From positions 4,625,164 to 4,689,163 of the forward strand of contig NZ_CP037452.1 of the NCBI RefSeq assembly GCF_007754425.1: 64,000 nt of DNA, written 5' to 3'. Shown here one piece after another: positions 57,230 through 64,000 of the stretch. The DNA comes from Gimesia fumaroli (GTDB taxonomy: Bacteria; Planctomycetota; Planctomycetia; Planctomycetales; Planctomycetaceae). Position 1 is the first letter of the stretch. Every line of letters begins with the position of its first letter. The position numbers and the translations under genes are program-made. Below the pieces are notes generated by a model that did not search any database, was not told the DNA's origin, and saw only the letters and a program-made list of their open reading frames with translations.

Positions 57230-58645
57230 TCAGTCTGCCAGCTGGTTCAACATTTGAAAGACCTGTTCGTTGATTTTGTTTGACGCATCTACTTCCAGAT
57301 AACTCCACCCCGAACGCCAGGTCTCATACCCCTGCAATATATGCTGTTCTGGTGTAGGTAAATAACCGTGATAGCCATTGGCGAGTGCAATCACAAACGT
57401 TGGTTTCAGCGGGCTTTTCTGTTTAATCTCCAGACCAATTTCCGCGAACACTTCACACGGTATCGCCACAATCCCCAACTCACCAATCCGCAATGCCTGC
57501 AGTTTCAGGTTCACACTGTCCGGACCTTTGTTGATCCGAACGGTTTCCCGCGCGTAGACTTCGTTGGTGGTTAAGCGTTTCGGATCTTTGGCATCAGCCA
57601 GTAGCTTCTCGGCATACTTCACTTCTTCTGCATTTGGTTTTCGGATCCCCAGATCGATTGTTCTTTCCTGCATTTCCAGCGAAACATCACTGCGATACTT
57701 GAGTGACTTGACGGCTTGAAACGTCCGGTCGGCGATCACATTCGCTACAGCAGTGATGCGTTCAAACACAGCCGCACGCGGTCGGGGTTCTCTAAAATTA
57801 ATGTTATTGATATCACCGCTGGATCCATTTGACATAATGCCGATAAATGTTTCATCGGCGCCAAGTCGTTTTTTAATCTGTCGGGCAAACTCACCAAAAT
57901 AGTCAGCCGAGAGCTGATTGGGTGGCAAGCCCCCGACGTAATGCAGTGAATAATTTGCCAACAGCGCCAGCGGTCGACCATCCGCGTACTGGACTGAGAG
58001 AATTGAAACATCCGGGTCCGTCGGCCCGGCTGGCTTGATTAACAGATCGCTACCACGGGGAGGATTCATGCGAACTTTGTCTGTGGTTTTCCCAAAGGGA
58101 TTCGGACGTATGCCCCCCTCTTTTACATACCAGCGGCGGTTATTGACTTCCGCGGGCTCACGAGCCACAGTCCACGCTACCTTGGCAGGTTCCAGGCGGG
58201 CATGCGCCTTGATGATGGATTGGGCAATACTCTCGGTTAGAAACTGAACATACTCCGGACTGGGCTTACATTGTGCCAGAGGGACAACCGTCGGTGCCGT
58301 ATGTGTGTGCGTTGCTGATGTCAGCATACGACTCGTAGGAATTCCCGTTTTTGCTGACGCCTGTTGCTTCGCAGCATCAAAGATTTCGCGCGAAATCAAA
58401 CAGATATCGCAGACCACAAAGGCGATACTGGTGTTTCCACTCTTCAACACCAACGCACGGGCATGCAACGGATCATGAGCCGATGTTGCCTGGCGATCCT
58501 GAAAACTGCCCGTCATCGACACCGGATAATTCCGCGGGTTGATATTCACTTTGGCGGCCCCTGCCTGCAAGATGTTTTTTGCTTCTTCTGCGGTAGTCAG
58601 ATTCAAAGGAATTAGAATTATCATAAGTATGGGCAGTCGAAACAT
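57230..58645 (-). CDS. Neutral-ceramidase-like exported protein without the canonical Ser
   Basis: A 471-residue secreted protein. The signal peptide is MFRLPILMIILIPLNLTT. The zinc-site motif ATHTHTAPTVV (112-120) and His235 in NYSLHYVGG match the neutral/alkaline ceramidase N-terminal domain. In true ceramidases the amidase motif GDVSPN supplies the catalytic Ser; here it reads GDINNI, with Asn280 in its place. The full C-terminal immunoglobulin-like domain also seems absent. The substrate may not be ceramide. The start is ATG 58645, with CAGGAGA upstream, 32 bp after the sulfatase gene. Confidence 0.82.
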   Translation of the reverse strand: MFRLPILMIILIPLNLTTAEEAKNILQAGAAKVNINPRNYPVSMTGSFQDRQATSAHDPLHARALVLKSGNTSIAFVVCDICLISREIFDAAKQQASAKTGIPTSRMLTSATHTHTAPTVVPLAQCKPSPEYVQFLTESIAQSIIKAHARLEPAKVAWTVAREPAEVNNRRWYVKEGGIRPNPFGKTTDKVRMNPPRGSDLLIKPAGPTDPDVSILSVQYADGRPLALLANYSLHYVGGLPPNQLSADYFGEFARQIKKRLGADETFIGIMSNGSSGDINNINFREPRPRAAVFERITAVANVIADRTFQAVKSLKYRSDVSLEMQERTIDLGIRKPNAEEVKYAEKLLADAKDPKRLTTNEVYARETVRINKGPDSVNLKLQALRIGELGIVAIPCEVFAEIGLEIKQKSPLKPTFVIALANGYHGYLPTPEQHILQGYETWRSGWSYLEVDASNKINEQVFQMLNQLAD

Positions 58646-58677
58646 CGAGACATCTCCTGGTCGAATTTGAGTTGGTT

Positions 58678-60015
58678 TTATTTGGCAGGCTGGGGTGTCG
58701 CTGTTCGGGTGACTTCTTCTTTCCACGCAGCAAACGCCGCCTGCATCTGCTGCACGCGCTCCGGTTTCTTTGTAGCGAGGTTCGTTGATTCCGCTATATC
58801 GTCCTGCAGGTTGAATAATTCCACTGGTGTTTTACGATTCTGATTCAACACCAGTTTCCATGGTCCCTGGCGAACCGCCGAGCGCCCATTGTAGTCCCAG
58901 AATATCGTGCGCGGCTTTAATTTCTGCTGCTCAGTCATCAACTTAGCCAGGCTCATACCATCCAGCTGATGCCTCGCAGGCACGCTCGCATTCGCCAGTT
59001 CCAAAATGGTCGGCATCAGGTCGATGCTGATTACAGTCTCCTCACACAGACTGCCCGCAGGAATCTGGCCGGGCCAGCAGGCGATAGCGGGCACACGATG
59101 CCCCCCTTCCCAGACATTTCCTTTAAAGCCACGTAATGCACCATTAGAGCCTTTATTATTCGCACCATTGTCTGACAGAAAAAAGATCAATGTATTCTCC
59201 GTCAGATCAAGTTCCTTTAAAACCGCAACCACTTTGCCGATACCCCGGTCCATTTCGGTATTCATTTCACGGTACGCGTTGGCAATGTCTTTGCGCTTGG
59301 CAGATTTGATATCACCCACCCCCTCTTTTCGCATCGGTTTATCGCCAGGTCCCTGATAGGGATAATGCACGGCTTCATGCGCGATATACACAAAGAACGG
59401 TTGCTCTTTTTGCTGTCGAATAAAATCAACTGCATGATCCGTAATCAGATGAGTGACATATCCTTGCTCTTCGCGGTTTAATTCCGCATCATGCCACCAG
59501 TCAAACACGCCGGTGCCGTCCAGATGCGCGAAATAATCGACGTTCCCGCTGACATAACCCACGAACTGTTGAAAGCCGCGAAACGTGGGATTATATTGTC
59601 GCTGATATCCCAGATGCCATTTTCCAAACATGCCGGTTTGATATCCGGCTGACTGTAGACATTGTGCCAGCGTGATTTCATTTTTTTGCAGTCCATGGTG
59701 CCGATTCTTTTTCGGGTCCGCATAGACCACTCCGTCAATGCCCGCCCGCTGCTGATAGCGCCCCGTTAACAAGCCAGCCCGGGTGGGACTACACACCGTT
59801 CCGCTGGAATGAAAATCGGTAAACTTCATCCCTCGCGCCGCAAGGCGATCCAGCTGGGGAGTATTACAATTCTTACTGCCATAACAACTCAGGTCACCAT
59901 AGCCCAGATCATCGGCCATGATCAGCACGATATTAGGGCGGCCTGTTGCGTCCTTCGCCTCGACCGCAAGAGGCAAAAACAGACAGCACATGACTGTGAA
60001 GACCAGAGATTTCAT
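58678..60015 (-). CDS. Secreted sulfatase
   Basis: A 445-residue sulfatase with signal peptide (VFTVMCCLFLPLAVEA). The metal block is NIVLIMADDLGYGDLSCYG (28-46), the formylglycine motif CSPTR begins at Cys75, and GKWHLGYQ, AHEAVHYPYQ and FLSDNGANNKGSNG follow. It is shorter than the other two sulfatases and lacks the C-terminal module. It lies 148 bp after the DUF1501 gene and 32 bp before the ceramidase-like gene. Confidence 0.95.
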   Translation of the reverse strand: MKSLVFTVMCCLFLPLAVEAKDATGRPNIVLIMADDLGYGDLSCYGSKNCNTPQLDRLAARGMKFTDFHSSGTVCSPTRAGLLTGRYQQRAGIDGVVYADPKKNRHHGLQKNEITLAQCLQSAGYQTGMFGKWHLGYQRQYNPTFRGFQQFVGYVSGNVDYFAHLDGTGVFDWWHDAELNREEQGYVTHLITDHAVDFIRQQKEQPFFVYIAHEAVHYPYQGPGDKPMRKEGVGDIKSAKRKDIANAYREMNTEMDRGIGKVVAVLKELDLTENTLIFFLSDNGANNKGSNGALRGFKGNVWEGGHRVPAIACWPGQIPAGSLCEETVISIDLMPTILELANASVPARHQLDGMSLAKLMTEQQKLKPRTIFWDYNGRSAVRQGPWKLVLNQNRKTPVELFNLQDDIAESTNLATKKPERVQQMQAAFAAWKEEVTRTATPQPAK

Positions 60016-60163
60016 AAGGAGCGCCTCGTTGCCGGGAAGTTCTGTAGAATGTCTCAGACAAACGACTCGTCTTTTTCCAGAATCAAAAAAACGAACCGGC
60101 CTGACATCACCGTCCCTTTATTAGACCGCAGTCAATGGCACAAATCAATCTCGTACCACGGTC

Positions 60164-61465
60164 TTAAGCAAAAAGCTCACTCATGATGCGGCCATGCGGA
60201 ACCAGCATCGTTGGACGTCCTGTATTGGTATAGTATTCGGTCAGAGGATTGATGCCTAAAGTATGATAAATTGTCGCGGCAATATCATCGGGTTTGATGT
60301 TGGTATTCTCATCGGGAGCATCGCCGGCTTTCGTCGTTCCGCCAATGAACTTTGCTGGTTTAACGCCGCCCCCGGCCATCAGGCACCAGTTCACACGCGG
60401 ATAATGATCACGGCCTGCATTCACATTGATCTTGGGTGTCCGACCGAATTCCCCCATAATCACAATCAATGTTCGCTCCAACAATCCCTTCTGCTTCAGC
60501 ATTTCCAAGCCTGCGGTGATTCCGTTATCCAGAGCCGGCAATAAACGACGATGACCGGCAAAGTTTTCGGTGTGAGTATCCCAGCCCTGGTAAGTCACCG
60601 TTACAAAAGGAACGCCGAATTCAATCAGCCGACACCCCAGAAAAACTGACTGGCTGAATTCATCGGGAGTAAACAGTTTCCGCAACTGGGACGATTCCTG
60701 TTCCACATCAAAAGCAGCCCGTGCCCGTTTCGATGTAATCATGTTATAAGCCTGCGAACCAAACTTATCTAACGCTTCTAAGAGTTGACTTTCAGTCGCT
60801 TCCGTTTTAAAACGCCGATCCAGCTTTGTGAGCAGTTCCTGACGCTGGTTGACTTTTTCAATCGTTAAGCCATCAGGCAAGGAAATCCCGCGTACCTGAA
60901 ACGGCTGTCCCGGTCGGGGGACCGTGTTGGTTTTGAACGGGGCATACGCGTCTCCCATATAACCCGCGTTCCATTCGGTTTTGGGAATCGCCACATAACC
61001 GGGCAAATCCGGTTTGCTGGAGATCTCTTTCGTGACGACCGAACCCAGCGAAGGATAGATCAACGCAGGCACCGGCCGATTTCCGGTTGAAATCCAGGAT
61101 TGTCCCTGCGGATGCGCACCGGCAGAATGCGAAATACCGCGAATCAGACTAAATTGATCTGCAGCCGCAGCATACTTTGGCAGATACTCACAGACCTGAT
61201 GCCCGGGCAAGCAGGTCTGGATCGATTTGAATTCGCCTTGCGTGTCTGCGGGGGCATCGGGTTTACGATCGAGCGTATCCAAGTGCGACACGCCTCCCGC
61301 CAGATTCAGAAACAGAACTGCATCGGCTTTGGCTTTCGACTTTTCGTTCGACTCAGCCCTGGCAGCAGACAGTTTGAGAAAGCCGGGAAGAGTTAAACCG
61401 AGACCGCCGAGGAGTCCGACCTGCAACGCACTTCGTCTCGTCATGTTTTGGCATTGATTCATCAA
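60164..61465 (-). CDS. DUF1501 protein with Tat signal
   Basis: A 433-residue DUF1501 protein. The Tat motif is MTRRSALQVGLLGGLGLTL near residues 8-26. The fold begins with AVLFLNLAGGVSHLDTLDRK. SWISTGNRPVPALIYPSLGS, YQGWDTHTENFAGH and GEFGRTPKIN are family blocks. It follows the DUF1549/DUF1553 gene by 46 bp, the usual planctomycete pair, which suggests the two exported proteins act together. Confidence 0.95.
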   Translation of the reverse strand: MMNQCQNMTRRSALQVGLLGGLGLTLPGFLKLSAARAESNEKSKAKADAVLFLNLAGGVSHLDTLDRKPDAPADTQGEFKSIQTCLPGHQVCEYLPKYAAAADQFSLIRGISHSAGAHPQGQSWISTGNRPVPALIYPSLGSVVTKEISSKPDLPGYVAIPKTEWNAGYMGDAYAPFKTNTVPRPGQPFQVRGISLPDGLTIEKVNQRQELLTKLDRRFKTEATESQLLEALDKFGSQAYNMITSKRARAAFDVEQESSQLRKLFTPDEFSQSVFLGCRLIEFGVPFVTVTYQGWDTHTENFAGHRRLLPALDNGITAGLEMLKQKGLLERTLIVIMGEFGRTPKINVNAGRDHYPRVNWCLMAGGGVKPAKFIGGTTKAGDAPDENTNIKPDDIAATIYHTLGINPLTEYYTNTGRPTMLVPHGRIMSELFA

Positions 61466-61511
61466 TTTGTCCTCAGCGTTTAATTCTGATCAAATCCAAG
61501 TCGCTTCTGAG

Positions 61512-64000
61512 TTAGTGATTCGTAATAAATTCCTGCGTATTTAACAGAGCCCATAATAAGTCATGTAGCCCTTCCTGCACGGATTCGGTTTTCTGCAGAT
61601 GCTGCAGGCTCTCTTTCATTTCCGTTGCTTCAGGAAAACGGGACAGCGTACGTAAATAGGCTTCGGTCACCAACGCCTTCTGCTCTGACGGCTTGAGTTT
61701 TTCCGTTTTCAGTTCGGTCAGCCAGCCATCTGCCCGGGTTAAGTTTTTGAGCATTTCTTCATCGTTCCGCACATACAGTGACTGCAACAGCGTCGGCTCA
61801 TTTTGACGTTCACAGTCGCAATTTGTCGTTCGTAGCGGTTTTCCAAAAACGAGTAACGAGAAATCAATGGCCCGTGCCTGAAAGGAGAGCGGATGCTGTG
61901 AAATTTTGCGGCGGTCGGTCTGACTCACCAGCTGATTCATGGTTTCCTGACTCGCGGTCGCCTGCAGAATTGCATCGATGGCCACCTCTGCGGGCAGACG
62001 TCTCAAAACTGCATGACTGAAATTACGTGTGTCTTTCCGGTTCGTCGGGGTTGGTCGCCAGCTCAATTGATACGTGCGACTGTTCGTAATCGTCCGATGC
62101 AACCACTTCATATCATATCCACTGTCAATAAAACCCTGCACCAGATAATCCAACAGTGCCTTGTTACTGGGCGGATTCGCCTGATTCAGATCGTCGGGCG
62201 GATTAATAATGCCTACGTTGAAATAGTGCGCCCAGATTCGATTCACGAATGCTTTCGCAAAATAATGGTTCGGCTCATTCAACATCCAGCGCATCAATAG
62301 CTGTCGCGGATCTTTGGTCTGACTGATGTCGATCTCCTGCCCGCCGAGCAGCTTGGCCATCTGTTTGTCGGTTTTGGCAGATTCAATATAAACTTCGCGC
62401 CAGGGAATCGGTCGTCCTTCCGCAGCGATCCGCAGATAACTCTGTCTGCGCAGCGCCGCTGTATTCAACTTCACCGGCACTCCCAGCATATTCCGGGATT
62501 GCTCATGCAACACCGCCGCATCCGGGGGCACGCCAAATTTGATGCGCGTGAAGAATTCGGTAAAGAGCTCAAAATCCTGTTTGGACCATTCATCAAATGG
62601 ATGTTTATGGCACTGTGCACAATCCAGCCGCATCCCCAGAAACGTATAGCCGAACGCTAACGCTTTATCAGACGGAACCGACATATTCGAACGTGCCCAA
62701 TAGTGGGGCATCGAATTGTCGAGAGCCGTGAAGTCCGCCCGGTTTTTCGTGCTGGTAAACTGGCTCTGCTGCGCCATATATTCGTCAAATGTCTGTCCCG
62801 GAAGACGACTTGTTCCCAGAATAATACCGGAAACAATTTGATCCCAGCCGACATTGTCTTGGACCCGACGTCTGATCCAGGCATTCCACTGGCTGGCAAC
62901 CGGCCGCGCCATTTCCGTGCTGCCCAGATAACCGGCGTTGCTGCCTGTCAGATCGGAAAGCTTCATACTCCACCAGGCCACGTATCCGGGGCGGTTCAAC
63001 AGCTCTTCGATTTTCTGACTTCGTTTTTCCGTGGAAGTATCTTTCAGAAACGCACGAATTTCCTCCGGCGTTGGTAGAGTGCCCGTCATATCGAGACTGA
63101 CCCGCCGCAGAAATTCATCATCGGTACATAAACCCGACGGTTGAATCCCCAGCTTCCGTAGCTTGCTGACCACATGCCAGTCCACTTCCGTCGGCGTTGC
63201 GACCTCGGGATAAGTGCCTGGCGCATACTTCTGAACGGGAAGAATCACCTGTGTCGAAAAGATGCCGTTATCGTAATAGGAAATCACATACGTATCGCCG
63301 GTCCCTTTGGAACGCATGACTCCTTCCGGCGTCACTTCGGCAACACTATCGTCTTTCGATTCAAACCGGGTCAAACAGGTCACATCTTCTCGCGTCCCGT
63401 CCGACCAGACAGCGATCGCCTTGAGTGGAACCGTTTCCCCTTTTTCGGTAAAGACCACCTGCTTCGGCGTGACATCCAGTCGAACAAAGCGGGGTGACTC
63501 TTTTCCCACCGAAGCCGCACCGGCGGCAATCCATTCCCGCAATAACTTCTGCTCCCAGCCACCGGGAGGCAGTTTCAGGCCCCCTTCATGCTCATCTTCC
63601 GACGTCGGCTTATTCAGAACCAGACTCTCATCCGGCTGCTGTTTGTCAATCCGCTCCAGCAGGTTATCGTGATCGAGTTTGAAATCGTAACCGAACATCG
63701 AAAGCTGGAATCCGCCTCGTCCCTGAAACGAACCATGACAATTGCGGCTGTTACAACCCAGCCTACCTAAAAGTGGGATCACATGCTGCTGAAAGTCTGG
63801 TGTGAATTTCTCTCCCGCAGCAATTCGCGATTCAATCGGAGCCAGGATCGGTTTGACTTCGAGTCCCTCTGAATTTGCAAAACGTAATTCACCTGTTTTT
63901 TGATTCGTTTCTAAATCGCATTCTGTAAACAGTTGGGTTTTCACCAAAGTTGTACTGAGTTCTTTAACAGATTCCGTCGACAAGCCGGTGTGATAGACTT
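61512..64000 (-). CDS. DUF1549/DUF1553 protein with cytochrome-like motifs, 5' end cut by window
   Basis: At least 829 residues; the frame stays open to the window edge, so the start lies outside. A c-type-like module near the start has CNSRNCHGSFQG, a CX4CH rather than CXXCH pattern. A beta domain follows (TVPLKAIAVWSDGTREDVTC). DUF1549 begins near VDWHVVSKLRKLGIQPSG and includes RLDCAQCHKHPFDEW, a proper CXXCH. DUF1553 includes PNHYFAKAFVNRIWAHYF and WRPTPTNRKDTRNF. It is paired with the DUF1501 gene downstream. The role in planctomycetes is unproven; an exported redox-linked hydrolase is the usual guess. Confidence 0.92.
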   Translation of the reverse strand, partial: VYHTGLSTESVKELSTTLVKTQLFTECDLETNQKTGELRFANSEGLEVKPILAPIESRIAAGEKFTPDFQQHVIPLLGRLGCNSRNCHGSFQGRGGFQLSMFGYDFKLDHDNLLERIDKQQPDESLVLNKPTSEDEHEGGLKLPPGGWEQKLLREWIAAGAASVGKESPRFVRLDVTPKQVVFTEKGETVPLKAIAVWSDGTREDVTCLTRFESKDDSVAEVTPEGVMRSKGTGDTYVISYYDNGIFSTQVILPVQKYAPGTYPEVATPTEVDWHVVSKLRKLGIQPSGLCTDDEFLRRVSLDMTGTLPTPEEIRAFLKDTSTEKRSQKIEELLNRPGYVAWWSMKLSDLTGSNAGYLGSTEMARPVASQWNAWIRRRVQDNVGWDQIVSGIILGTSRLPGQTFDEYMAQQSQFTSTKNRADFTALDNSMPHYWARSNMSVPSDKALAFGYTFLGMRLDCAQCHKHPFDEWSKQDFELFTEFFTRIKFGVPPDAAVLHEQSRNMLGVPVKLNTAALRRQSYLRIAAEGRPIPWREVYIESAKTDKQMAKLLGGQEIDISQTKDPRQLLMRWMLNEPNHYFAKAFVNRIWAHYFNVGIINPPDDLNQANPPSNKALLDYLVQGFIDSGYDMKWLHRTITNSRTYQLSWRPTPTNRKDTRNFSHAVLRRLPAEVAIDAILQATASQETMNQLVSQTDRRKISQHPLSFQARAIDFSLLVFGKPLRTTNCDCERQNEPTLLQSLYVRNDEEMLKNLTRADGWLTELKTEKLKPSEQKALVTEAYLRTLSRFPEATEMKESLQHLQKTESVQEGLHDLLWALLNTQEFITNH

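Noticed and set aside
60016-60163. Terminator between the DUF1501 and sulfatase genes
   Set aside because: AGACCG/CGGTCT arms exist but the loop exceeds 30 bases and no T-run follows, so it is unlikely to terminate.

Overview
The window looks like chromosomal DNA of a planctomycete, probably a Gimesia/Planctomyces-type member of the Planctomycetia. This rests on the gene content: three secreted sulfatases, two DUF1501 proteins, a DUF1549/DUF1553 protein with cytochrome-like motifs, a DUF1080 protein, a BBP7-type outer-membrane protein, a planctomycete-type ECF sigma factor, a membrane-anchored Ser/Thr kinase and many secreted proteins without known relatives. The genus is inference; no rRNA or marker phylogeny is available here. 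I found no insertion sequence, prophage or CRISPR array.

Layout. 0.2-9.4 kb: ECF sigma factor with a sulfatase directly downstream, an altronate/galactarate-dehydratase-like enzyme (UxaA family), a BBP7-like porin, a convergent second sulfatase and two small unknown proteins. 10-17.6 kb: a malate/lactate-type dehydrogenase, then a minus-strand regulatory block with a membrane Ser/Thr kinase, a pseudo-receiver protein whose C-terminus resembles the RsbU N-terminal/KaiA helical domain, a PyrK-like flavoprotein overlapping an RluB-type pseudouridine synthase, and a divergent sigma-70 factor. 18.2-23.8 kb: the pyruvate dehydrogenase operon aceE-aceF-lpd. 23.9-37.7 kb: housekeeping genes (bioA, mdh, truA, argH, queC, a nitrilase-family amidase, pepA) mixed with unknown secreted or membrane proteins. 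37.9-44.4 kb: a YihY-type membrane protein, an apparent operon of DUF1501, small membrane protein, peroxiredoxin-like protein, epimerase-like protein and DapA-like aldolase, then a GlsB/YeaQ-type protein and tRNA-Leu(UAA).

44.5-55.2 kb is a sensory block: two related hybrid histidine kinases, a FixL-type kinase with four PAS-like modules, a FixJ-type response regulator, a receiver protein whose phospho-acceptor Asp is Ser, and an outer-membrane protein gene whose signal peptide is out of frame at a (TG)5 tract. The block looks AT-richer than its flanks and holds the longest gene-poor intervals. 55.2-64 kb is a minus-strand cluster of mostly exported proteins reading DUF1549/DUF1553 (cut by the window edge), DUF1501, sulfatase, ceramidase-like protein lacking the canonical Ser, DUF1080 and nucleoside hydrolase. 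It is likely co-transcribed at least in parts and probably serves breakdown of sulfated or glycosylated matter.

Most noteworthy are the KaiA-like domain order beside the membrane kinase, the dinucleotide-repeat frameshift in the porin-like gene, and the FixLJ-like sensory block with its pseudo-receiver.
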